This document shows positions 1-6,550 of a stretch of DNA of 7,618 bases, in pieces. The DNA is taken from the NCBI GenBank assembly GCA_002405445.1, contig DHLV01000297.1, positions 8,555 to 16,172 on the forward strand. The letters are read 5' to 3'. The first letter of the stretch is position 1. Every line of letters begins with the position of its first letter. The stretch comes from Flammeovirgaceae bacterium UBA4659 (GTDB lineage Bacteria > Bacteroidota > Bacteroidia > Cytophagales > Cyclobacteriaceae). Both the position numbers and the translations under genes were made by a program. The notes below the pieces were generated by a model. It worked only from the letters and a program-made list of their open reading frames with translations, was not told the DNA's origin and searched no databases.

Positions 1-532
1 AATCCAGGGTCACAAACCCGCGGGGTATTAATTCCACATAGCTGCCGCCAAAAATCCGGTCGAGGATGGGGCTTACATACAACTTGGGCAGCAGGCTGCG
101 GCTGCTGACAGCACTTTCGCCATCCAGTGCAAGGCTTTTGTTTTGCCAATAATTTTTTCTGAACTGCGCATCCTGCTGTTGGCTAAAATCACTAAACGAC
201 ATGGATGAAGCGGGGCGGTAGTTCAGTTTACCAATCCGCTCGCGGATGTTGTAGTTGAACCCGGAATCAATCTGCAAGTCCACCCCAAATGACTTTGGGT
301 TTTTCAGGTATAGTGGTGATTGGGTAGAGTAGTTTGAAAACGGGTCACCGTATCGGTCGCTCAGGCGGTAGTTGGGCAAGTAGGGATTGATGACTTTGAA
401 CCGGACAGAGTCAGCGTTTTTGGTGCGGGTAGTGTCGGTTCGCTGGGCGTAGGCAACAGTCAAGCCAAAGCCTGTCAAAAGGCAAACCCCCAGCACCAGG
501 CTGTAGCTAAGCTTTCGAGTAAATCCGATCAA
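1..532 (-). CDS. sprA: SprA, T9SS outer-membrane translocon, N-terminal part (3' end outside the window)
   Basis: SprA forms the very large outer-membrane beta-barrel through which T9SS clients, including gliding adhesins, leave the cell (family knowledge). I translated 177 residues here; the full protein normally exceeds 2,000. Residues 1-29 form a signal peptide: basic R6 K7, a hydrophobic core, and AYA before Q30. The segment around residues 50-80 (NPYLPNYRLSDRYGDPFSNY, then SPLYLKNPK) and the later SYVELIPRGFVTLD match the SprA N-terminal domain as I know it. The start is TTG at 532-530. The frame is closed upstream by the ruvA stop at 541-539, no ATG lies between, and starting at the next GTG (residue 13) would remove the basic n-region. 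The gene begins 6 bases after ruvA in the same frame, an order known in Bacteroidota. No clear Shine-Dalgarno is seen. Identity rests on remembered family motifs, but the ruvA neighbour agrees strongly. Confidence 0.9.
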   Translation of the reverse strand, partial: MIGFTRKLSYSLVLGVCLLTGFGLTVAYAQRTDTTRTKNADSVRFKVINPYLPNYRLSDRYGDPFSNYSTQSPLYLKNPKSFGVDLQIDSGFNYNIRERIGKLNYRPASSMSFSDFSQQQDAQFRKNYWQNKSLALDGESAVSSRSLLPKLYVSPILDRIFGGSYVELIPRGFVTLD

Positions 533-538
533 AACAGT

Positions 539-1126
539 TTAGGCGTTTTTTAATGCTAGCTTCACCAACTCCTCCAAACTAATATTGCTGCCTGCTTTTT
601 TAAGCACGGCATCCACACTTTTTTCCGCTGCCGGTTTGGCTATGCCAAGGGTAACCAACGCAGATAACGCTTCTTGGCGCACGGTATTGCGTACTAACCC
701 CGTATTTGCAGTGATTTCTTCTCCTTCTTTTTTCAATTTATCGCGCAGTTCCAATATCAGGCGTTGAGCAGTTTTGCCGCCAATTCCTTTGACGGCCTGC
801 AGTGCGGCTGCATCCTCACGAACGATGGCTTGGCGCAACTCCTCCGGTGGCAGGTAGGAGAGTACCACCAGTGCTGTGCTGGGGCCAACGCCATTCACCG
901 AAATCAGATGCCCAAACATCTGTTTTTCCGAGTCTGATGCAAACCCGTACAATACGTGTGCATCTTCGCGTACATGGTAATGAGTTGAGAGCCGGATGTC
1001 TTCTTTGTCTTTGATGTCTGCAAATGTGTTGAGTGAAATATGGACATGGTAACCAATGCCATTCACATCTACAATCGCATAAGATGGTGCTTTGTAAACG
1101 AGCTTTCCTTTTAGGTACGCAATCAT
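539..1126 (-). CDS. ruvA: Holliday junction branch migration protein RuvA
   Basis: RuvA binds four-way DNA junctions as a tetramer and loads the RuvB motor for branch migration in recombinational repair; it acts in the cytoplasm. The 195-residue length is normal for the family. Domain I (about 1-63) is the OB-fold, opening with MIAYLKGKLVYK and containing VREDAHVLYGF, where E54 and D55 correspond to the acidic pin residues E55 and D56 of the E. coli protein. Domain II carries two helix-hairpin-helix motifs, SVNGVGPSTA (about 76-85) and AVKGIGGKTAQRL (about 111-123), which contact the DNA backbone. Domain III (about 146-195) is the small helical module that meets RuvB. The ATG start at 1126 gives the canonical N-terminus. 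No ruvB or ruvC is adjacent, so the E. coli ruvAB arrangement is absent here. sprA follows after 6 bases. The upstream spacer holds the octamer repeat. Confidence 0.97.
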   Translation of the reverse strand: MIAYLKGKLVYKAPSYAIVDVNGIGYHVHISLNTFADIKDKEDIRLSTHYHVREDAHVLYGFASDSEKQMFGHLISVNGVGPSTALVVLSYLPPEELRQAIVREDAAALQAVKGIGGKTAQRLILELRDKLKKEGEEITANTGLVRNTVRQEALSALVTLGIAKPAAEKSVDAVLKKAGSNISLEELVKLALKNA

Positions 1127-1159
1127 GCTAAAATATAAACATGAAAAATACTAAAATTA

Positions 1160-1265
1160 ATTTGAAAATTCGATGATTTGCAGATTCGATGATTTATTGA
1201 TTCGTTGATGAGAAACTTCTTTAACGAGAGCAACAACGAATCACCGAATTAGTGAATCACCAAAT
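1160..1265. repeat. Inverted pair of imperfect octamer-repeat blocks between maeB and ruvA
   Basis: On the plus strand, 1160-1207 is six consecutive 8-base units in strict register: ATTTGAAA, ATTCGATG, ATTTGCAG, ATTCGATG, ATTTATTG, ATTCGTTG. On the minus strand, 1265 down to 1234 is four more: ATTTGGTG, ATTCACTA, ATTCGGTG, ATTCGTTG. The two blocks point at each other across 26 bases (1208-1233). The innermost units give a perfect 10-bp stem, 1198-1207 with 1234-1243, and pairing continues imperfectly over 1184-1210 against 1231-1257 (20 of 27 complementary). The first base of the minus-strand block is the final A of the maeB stop codon. There is no T-run after the stem, so it does not look like a classical terminator. 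Its function is unknown; a dispersed intergenic repeat or an mRNA-stabilising hairpin are possibilities (inference). Confidence 0.75.
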
Positions 1266-3547
1266 TATCCGAGGTGCTCATTCCGCTCATGTAATTGTGC
1301 ATCCACTACCGCAATGGCCGCCATGTTAACAATGTCACGTATGGAGCTTCCGATTTGTAAAATGTGCACAGGTTTTTTCATGCCCAGCAAAATCGGACCG
1401 ATTGCTTCTGCACCGCCAATCTCCATCAATAGCTTGTAGGCTATATTGCCTGAGGCAAGGTCGGGAAAGATTAATGTATTAGCGCCTTCTTTTGCCAATG
1501 CACTGAAGGGATAAATTTCTTTTTGCAACTCGGTATCAAAGGCTACGTTGGCCTGAATGTCTCCGTCCAAAACCAGATTTGGGTATTTTTCTTTTGCCAT
1601 CCGCACAGCCTGTTGCACCTTTTCGGGTATGTCGCCCTTGCTCGACCCGAAATTGGAGTACGATAGCACTGCCACGCGCGGTTCAATGTCAAAGAATTTT
1701 ACCCCACGTGCGGCCAGCCCAATGATGCCTACGAGTTCATCGGCAGTCGGGTTTACGTTTACGCTGCAGTCGGCAAAGAAGAAGGTTCCTTTTTTATTCA
1801 TGATGATGTACATACCAGCCACACGGCTCACGCCTTGGCCCATGCCAATGATCTGCAATGAAGGTAAAATGGTTTTCGAATAGTCTTTGGTGAGGCCGCT
1901 GACCAGCGCATCGGCTTTACCGAATTCCACCATCATAGCGCCAAACGTGTTGCGGTCGCGCATGGCACGTTCAGCTTCTTTGGGAGTAATACCTTTGCGT
2001 TTGCGTTTTTCAAAGTATGCCTTTGCGTATTGGGCGGTCAACTCTTTCTCTTCGCGCGGATCAATGATTTCACACTGGCCTAAGTCGAGGTTGTGTTCTT
2101 TGATTAACCGTTCAATATCTGTGCGGCTGCCCAACAAAACGGGTTTTGCAATCTCTTCGTCTTGTAAAATTTGTGCAGCCTTCAAAATTTTATGATGATC
2201 TGCTTCTGCGAATAGAATACGCTTTGGTTTTTTCTTGGCGAGGTCTATGATACGCGAAGTAAGTTTTTGGTTGATGCCGATGCGTTTGAGCAAATCGTGG
2301 TGGTATTGTCCCCAGTCAGCAATAGGGTTTTGGGCCACACCAGAATCCATGGCGGCTTTTGCCACCGCAGGCGACACTGTGGTGATCAACCGCGGGTCAA
2401 GCGGTTTTGGGATGAGGTAATCTTTTCCAAACTGTAATTGATCAGTGCCGTACGCCTGAAACACAATGTCGGGCACTGGTTCTTTGGCAAGTGCCGCCAG
2501 TGCGCGTACGGCTGCCAGCTTCATGGCCTCGTTGATCTCGGTGGCGCGCACATCCAGTGCTCCGCGAAAAATATAAGGAAAGCCCAGCACATTATTTACC
2601 TGATTGGGATGGTCTGAGCGGCCGGTGCCCATGATGACATCGGGCCGAGATTTTTTCGCCAAATCATAAGCAATTTCGGGGTTGGGATTGGCCAATGCAA
2701 ACACGATCGGGTCTTTCGCCATGGTTCGGATGTCGTCTGGTGTAAGTATGTCGGCCACAGAAAGCCCCAGAAAAACATCCGCACCTTTGATGGCTTCCTG
2801 CAATGTGGCGATGTTCCGATCGGTGGCAAACTCCAGTTTGGAGGCGTCCAGTTCCTCGCGTTTTTTGTGGATCACGCCCTTGCTGTCGCACATGATCAGG
2901 TTCTCTTTCTTCAGGCCGAGTGCCAAATACAACTTCGTGCATGAAACTGCCGCTGCGCCTGCACCATTTACCACCAAAACGATCTCGCTCATTTTCTTGC
3001 CCACAATTTCCAAGGCATTCAGCAGTGCCGCACTGGAGATAATGGCAGTTCCGTGCTGGTCATCATGCATAATAGGGATGTGCATTTTTTCCCGCAGCTC
3101 GGTTTCAATTTTGAAACACTCGGGCGCTTTGATGTCTTCCAGATTAACACCCCCGAATGTCGGCTCCAACGCTTTCACGATTTTGATGAATGCATCGGGA
3201 TCTTCTTCGTCAATTTCGATGTCGAAGCTGTCGATGCCAGCGTATTTTTTAAATAGCACCGCTTTTCCTTCCATCACGGGCTTGGCAGCCTCAGGGCCAA
3301 TGTTACCCAAACCCAAAACGGCTGTTCCGTTCGATATCACTGCTACCAGGTTGCCCTTGCTGGTGTACTTGTAAACGTCTTCTTTTCGCGCGGCAATTTC
3401 TTTGCACGGTTCGGCCACACCGGGCGAATAGGCCAGCGCCAGGTCAAGTTGTGAACTCAGTTGTTTGGTGGGGGTTACCTCAATTTTGCCGGGCTGACCG
3501 TGTGCATGATAGTCGAGTGCGTCTTGCTTTCTGATTTTGATAGACAT
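1265..3547 (-). CDS. maeB: NADP-dependent malic enzyme with C-terminal phosphotransacetylase-like domain (MaeB type)
   Basis: MaeB oxidatively decarboxylates malate to pyruvate and CO2 while reducing NADP+, feeding gluconeogenic growth and NADPH supply. From the ATG at 3547 it has 760 residues, almost the same as E. coli MaeB. Malic domain: LALAYSPGVAEPC (Y40 is the likely catalytic tyrosine), EGKAVLFKKYAGID (K95 region, catalytic lysine), and metal ligands E137, D138 and D162/D163 (LEDI, HDDQHGTA). NAD(P) domain: VVNGAGAAAVSC (192-203), then ANPNPE and the GTGRSDHPNQVNNVLGFPYI block. From about 430 a Pta-like domain follows, with SRVAGMY, FPDLASGNIAYKL and GGAEAIGPILLG; in the E. coli enzyme this part is regulatory and responds to acetyl-CoA (established knowledge). 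An ATG 16 codons upstream (3595) exists, but its extra residues look non-conserved, while MSIKIRKQDALDYH is the family start. No good Shine-Dalgarno is present. Confidence 0.96.
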   Translation of the reverse strand: MSIKIRKQDALDYHAHGQPGKIEVTPTKQLSSQLDLALAYSPGVAEPCKEIAARKEDVYKYTSKGNLVAVISNGTAVLGLGNIGPEAAKPVMEGKAVLFKKYAGIDSFDIEIDEEDPDAFIKIVKALEPTFGGVNLEDIKAPECFKIETELREKMHIPIMHDDQHGTAIISSAALLNALEIVGKKMSEIVLVVNGAGAAAVSCTKLYLALGLKKENLIMCDSKGVIHKKREELDASKLEFATDRNIATLQEAIKGADVFLGLSVADILTPDDIRTMAKDPIVFALANPNPEIAYDLAKKSRPDVIMGTGRSDHPNQVNNVLGFPYIFRGALDVRATEINEAMKLAAVRALAALAKEPVPDIVFQAYGTDQLQFGKDYLIPKPLDPRLITTVSPAVAKAAMDSGVAQNPIADWGQYHHDLLKRIGINQKLTSRIIDLAKKKPKRILFAEADHHKILKAAQILQDEEIAKPVLLGSRTDIERLIKEHNLDLGQCEIIDPREEKELTAQYAKAYFEKRKRKGITPKEAERAMRDRNTFGAMMVEFGKADALVSGLTKDYSKTILPSLQIIGMGQGVSRVAGMYIIMNKKGTFFFADCSVNVNPTADELVGIIGLAARGVKFFDIEPRVAVLSYSNFGSSKGDIPEKVQQAVRMAKEKYPNLVLDGDIQANVAFDTELQKEIYPFSALAKEGANTLIFPDLASGNIAYKLLMEIGGAEAIGPILLGMKKPVHILQIGSSIRDIVNMAAIAVVDAQLHERNEHLG

Positions 3548-3837
3548 GTTGCAGGAATAAGAGGGAAAGGTAGTGAGATTTTTGGTTACCACCATTTGTA
3601 TGGCAGCAGTCCCGAGCGGGTTTTTGGTGACAACAGCCTGTTAGCTACTGGCGCTCGCTGGTGCGCACCCGAATACCACCGAAATTTATCGAAGTATCCT
3701 ACCCGATCTTTCAAGGCGTGGATTCTTCTCGTGTGTATTTGATTCTGTTTTCTTTGAGGGTTATTTGCCTGCTGCTTTTATTAAGCTTTTGATTCGTGCC
3801 GCTCAATTTTTTTTGCCGGTAGGGATCTTTTCAGCAA
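3548..3837. other. 290-bp spacer between the DUF4837 gene and maeB
   Basis: No convincing gene is seen here in any frame. The left half (about 3600-3670) is a GC-rich patch, with AACAG-C-CTGTT at 3632-3642 and the perfect palindrome GGTGCGCACC at 3660-3669. The right half (about 3715-3837) is T-rich on the plus strand. A weak match to the Bacteroidota promoter pattern (TTG, 17-23 bases, TAnnTTTG) reads toward maeB on the minus strand: TTG at 3714-3712, 23 bases, TAAATTTC at 3688-3681. A second -7-like string, TACCTTTC, lies at 3572-3565 but lacks an upstream TTG. Either would support a maeB transcript starting inside this spacer, but both are chance-level matches on their own. No clear terminator is visible after the DUF4837 stop. 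Confidence 0.5.
3611..3625 (+). terminator. Terminator-like hairpin with T-run, plus-strand orientation
   Basis: CCCGAGCGGG (3611-3620) folds as a short GC stem around a tiny loop and is followed at once by five T (3621-3625). Read on the plus strand this is the shape of a small intrinsic terminator, but the stem is only 3-4 bp and the next bases are GG. No plus-strand gene is present for it to serve; it could stop antisense transcription or be coincidental. Confidence 0.22.
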
Positions 3838-4896
3838 TCAATTCCCCTTAAAGGTATTTAAAATCGTTTCGAGTTCGCGCATGGTTTCGCGCTGTTCGCG
3901 GCCGGGGGCATACAAAAATGCTTCAACATAATAAAGAACTGCTTGCTTTGAATCGGCTACTGTATATGAAATGAAAGGCCCGCCCATACTCAGGTTGTTT
4001 GTTTTCCACAGCCCGTTCATCGAAGTGGCGTAGCCGCCATTCAGTTTGTTGGTGGCAAAGCGCACGCGCTTGGAAGGTATGCCTGTTTCGGTTACCAGGT
4101 AGGAATTAGGTTTTTCAGGGTCACCGTACAGATATTTTTTGCAAATGCGGTTGCGCAGTTCCACCAGGCTGTCGCGCTCAAATTGCCTGGGGTCGGTATA
4201 GGGTGTTTTGTAGACGAAAATGTTGCGGTCGTCTTTTTTGTTGAACTGCCGCACCCACACAAACTCATCGGTGTTCATCACAATCTGATAGCCAAACGGA
4301 ATCCGCAAATCCACACCCCATTTTTTCTTCAGGTTTTCACTCAGCCCTTTTAAGCTACCGGATTTAAATAGTTGCCGGGTAAGCCGCTCTTGTTCTGATT
4401 TATTCAACGTGGCCACCAGCCGCGTTGCGTTTTTTCTGATCTTGTTCATCAATAGCTCCTGGCGAGCACCCACCAGAAAAAATGTTTCCTGGCCCTTGGC
4501 GAACTGGTTGGTTACCGCTTTAAAGAAAAAGGATGTGTCTGTTTTAATTTTCTTGATCGACTCGGGTGTCAACAGGCGTTCTACACGATGGGCACCCGTG
4601 CCTGATTGGTCGAGGGTAACCGCGTAAATCAAATTTCTCCTGAGCTTCAGGGTGTAGTTCAACTTGCGTGGATCTACCCAATGCATTTTAAACAGCGGTT
4701 CGGGCCGGTTGATTACCAAGTACTCCGACCGAAAAATCGAATCGACCAGTATGCCCAGCGGGCCTTTGTATTGTGCCGAATCCATGATGAGGTAGATGTC
4801 GCCCGAGATGCCCGTAGCATTTGGCAGCATTTCCTCTTTTGAGCCATCACAAGCTGAAAAGATAATGACGGGCAATGCCCAGAGAAGGTTTTTCAT
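3838..4896 (-). CDS. DUF4837 family lipoprotein of unknown function
   Basis: This is a 352-residue predicted lipoprotein. Residues 1-15 (MKNLLWALPVIIFSA) form a short signal peptide and FSAC fits a lipobox with C16 as the lipidated cysteine, so the mature protein is probably membrane-anchored on the periplasmic side or beyond. The mature N-terminus DGSKEE is charged; whether that is a surface-export signal cannot be settled here. The blocks LPNATGISGDIYLIMDS (about 24-40), GPLG (45-48), and LKLRRNLIYAVTLD (about 83-96) match DUF4837 as I remember it, as does the ISYTVADSKQAVLYYVEAFLYAPG block near the C-terminus (about 309-332). The family has no assigned biochemical role and I see no catalytic motif. 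ATG at 4896 is preferred over the ATG at 4914 because the extra MCIRYR would precede a complete signal peptide. It sits between mltD and maeB, with spacers of 250 and 290 bp, so it may be its own transcription unit. Confidence 0.85.
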   Translation of the reverse strand: MKNLLWALPVIIFSACDGSKEEMLPNATGISGDIYLIMDSAQYKGPLGILVDSIFRSEYLVINRPEPLFKMHWVDPRKLNYTLKLRRNLIYAVTLDQSGTGAHRVERLLTPESIKKIKTDTSFFFKAVTNQFAKGQETFFLVGARQELLMNKIRKNATRLVATLNKSEQERLTRQLFKSGSLKGLSENLKKKWGVDLRIPFGYQIVMNTDEFVWVRQFNKKDDRNIFVYKTPYTDPRQFERDSLVELRNRICKKYLYGDPEKPNSYLVTETGIPSKRVRFATNKLNGGYATSMNGLWKTNNLSMGGPFISYTVADSKQAVLYYVEAFLYAPGREQRETMRELETILNTFKGN

Positions 4897-5146
4897 ACGG
4901 TAACGGATACACATTTGGCTATGGATCTAACACAAATGAAGCGAAAATGTCACAGTTTTGCGGTGAAAAAGTTTGCTGAAGATCAATCACTGGCAGCAAC
5001 ACTACAGTTCCAAATCCCAAACGCCACTAATTCATCTGTCGGGGCGGTGATGGACTGCCGCCATCGTGAGCGAGACGTATTAAAAAGATTCTGCGAACTG
5101 ATAACGCTTGATAAGGTGAGGTAAAAAAATGGGTTACAGTGTTATC
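4897..5146. other. 250-bp spacer between mltD and the DUF4837 gene
   Basis: I see no gene with recognisable features. The centre holds two overlapping, mutually exclusive hairpins: GGCGG (5043-5047) with CCGCC (5058-5062), and GATGG (5049-5053) with CCATC (5061-5065). The part nearest mltD contains a terminator candidate. No sequence fitting TTG, 17-23 bases, TAnnTTTG was found upstream of the DUF4837 start, so its promoter was not located. An open plus-strand frame across 4915-5124 starts with TTG and looks non-coding. Confidence 0.4.
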
Positions 5147-5152
5147 TTACCC
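5123..5152 (-). terminator. Possible intrinsic terminator overlapping the mltD stop
   Basis: On the minus strand the last glycine codon and first base of the stop codon of mltD give GGGT (5152-5149), which pairs with ACCC (5134-5131); after one intervening base comes a run of seven T (5129-5123). The closing stem is only 4 bp before mismatches, with a few scattered further pairs inside, so the fold is weak. The position right at the gene end and the T-run make termination plausible. Confidence 0.35.
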
Positions 5153-6550
5153 GATGATGAGTTTTTGCCCCGGTTGCAATTTGCTGTTCTTTAAGTTGTT
5201 GAGGCTTTTGATTTTCTCCACTGATATCCCAGGAATTCTTTTCGAAATATCCCACAGCGTGTCTCCGGGCTGCACTGTGTACGTCTTGGAGTGAAGCGGA
5301 ACGATATTGCCGGGAGTAAGCCGCGATGCTGCGAGGGATCCGGGTTTGTAGGTCCATACGTTGAGGCGCTGCCCCACGCGGATGGTGTTACCGCGGATGG
5401 CGTTCCATTTCTTCAGGTCGTTGACGCGCACCCCAAAGCGTGCAGCGATAGACCCCAACACATCGCCCGACTGCACGCGGTATATCTGCACTTCTCGGCC
5501 AAAGGTGCTGCCGTTCGAACTTTTTGCCAGTGCCTCCAACTCTTGTTTACCAATTCTTGCAGCAGAGTCAAGTATGGCTGCCCGGTTTCCCGCCAAGGCT
5601 GCCTTAGACCATACAGGCACACGCAAACAGTGCGTTTGCCCGTTATCGGGCAGGGCGCCACGCAGCACAGAAGGATTCAGCAACTGCATGTCTTCCACGC
5701 AGGTGCCGGTCAGCGAAGCAAATGTTTTGAAGTTCAAGAACTGCCGCACTTGAATCGTGTCGTGCGGGGGCACTTGTTCGCGGGCCATTTCCACCAGATT
5801 GTGTTCGGGCGCATGGTTCATCGCGTAAATGATGGCGATGAATTGCGGCACGTATGAGCGTGTTTCACGCGGCAAGTGGTTGAACACTTCCCAAAATGTG
5901 CCTTTATAGCCAGATTTCCGGATGGCATACTTTACTGTGCCGGGGCCCGAGTTGTAGGCTGCCAGCGCCAGGTGCCAATTGTTGAACATCGAGTACAACA
6001 TGGCCAGATAGCGGCACGCAGCGTCTGTCGCCTTTTCGGGGTCCATTCGCTCGTCAATGTACCAATCGTTGCGCAAGCCCATAAAGTGCCCTGTGCCCGA
6101 CATAAACTGCCACAGACCCACCGCGCGCGCGCGTGACGTAGCCCGCGGGTTTAAGCCTGACTCGATGATGGCAAGGTACTTCAACTCATCGGGCAAACCG
6201 TATTCTTTCAATTTTCTTTCGAAGATGGGAAAGTACAAATCTTTTCTGCGCTGGATCATGCGTGTGTACGCGCGGTCGCGGATGGTGAAGTAATCGATAA
6301 AGCCATGCACACGACTGTTGTAGGTAAGTTCGATTTTTTTCTGTAGACAACTGAGGCGGTCAGCCAGCAACTCCGGGGTAGCATCGGCCGGAACGAATTC
6401 CACATCGGTGGGCAACTCAAATGTACCGGCTAATGTATCCAGCGGTTTTACCAGATCCTTGGCCACCAAGGTATCTTGGAAAATAATCTCTTGCGAGAAT
6501 GCCCCCGTGCCGCACAACACCAAAGCCCAACAGCATGCAATCTTCTTCAC
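5147..6550 (-). CDS. mltD: MltD-like membrane-bound or periplasmic lytic transglycosylase with LysM domains
   Basis: This enzyme cleaves the MurNAc-GlcNAc bond of peptidoglycan, leaving 1,6-anhydro ends, in the periplasm. It has 467 residues. Residues 1-19 form a signal peptide ending GAFS before Q20; C13 has L before it, so a lipobox is not supported. The SLT catalytic domain spans about 105-245, with AIIESGLNP giving catalytic E130, then GLWQFM (145-150), and ALAAYNSGPG (195-204). Two good LysM peptidoglycan-binding repeats follow, about 355-399 (YRVQSGDVLGSIAARFG) and 422-466 (KTYTVQPGDTLWDISKR). A third, degenerate LysM-like stretch lies at about 264-312 (QFLNFKTFASLTG, then LLNPSVLRG). 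The start is GTG at 6550: an in-frame stop sits at 6568-6566 and no ATG lies between. A purine-rich AGAAAAGAAAA precedes it in place of a clear Shine-Dalgarno. The symbol is by family similarity; orthology to E. coli mltD is not proven. Confidence 0.92.
   Translation of the reverse strand: MKKIACCWALVLCGTGAFSQEIIFQDTLVAKDLVKPLDTLAGTFELPTDVEFVPADATPELLADRLSCLQKKIELTYNSRVHGFIDYFTIRDRAYTRMIQRRKDLYFPIFERKLKEYGLPDELKYLAIIESGLNPRATSRARAVGLWQFMSGTGHFMGLRNDWYIDERMDPEKATDAACRYLAMLYSMFNNWHLALAAYNSGPGTVKYAIRKSGYKGTFWEVFNHLPRETRSYVPQFIAIIYAMNHAPEHNLVEMAREQVPPHDTIQVRQFLNFKTFASLTGTCVEDMQLLNPSVLRGALPDNGQTHCLRVPVWSKAALAGNRAAILDSAARIGKQELEALAKSSNGSTFGREVQIYRVQSGDVLGSIAARFGVRVNDLKKWNAIRGNTIRVGQRLNVWTYKPGSLAASRLTPGNIVPLHSKTYTVQPGDTLWDISKRIPGISVEKIKSLNNLKNSKLQPGQKLIIG

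Noticed and set aside
1127..1140. TATATTTT as a ruvA promoter -7 element
   Set aside because: It sits so close to the ATG that transcription would start at or after it, and no TTG lies at the proper distance upstream.
2682..3374. Long plus-strand frame of 230 codons opposite maeB
   Set aside because: It lies entirely within the strongly conserved maeB coding sequence and its serine-rich product looks like the antisense shadow of that gene.
3548..3595. Longer maeB starting at the ATG at 3595
   Set aside because: The added 16 residues do not resemble the family N-terminus, whereas MSIKIRKQDALDYH at 3547 matches the usual start and length.
3461..3742. Plus-strand frame of 93 codons spanning the maeB start and its upstream spacer
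   Set aside because: Half of it is antisense to the conserved maeB N-terminus, and the rest shows no protein-like pattern.
4915..5124. Plus-strand open frame of 69 codons in the mltD-DUF4837 spacer
   Set aside because: It starts with TTG (ATG two codons later), has no ribosome site, no recognisable motif, and overlaps no conserved block; it runs opposite to every other gene.
5147..6550. MltD as a lipoprotein, given the cysteines at 6, 7 and 13
   Set aside because: None is preceded by a G, A or S at -1 with a proper lipobox in the right place; a signal peptidase I site at AFS/Q fits better.
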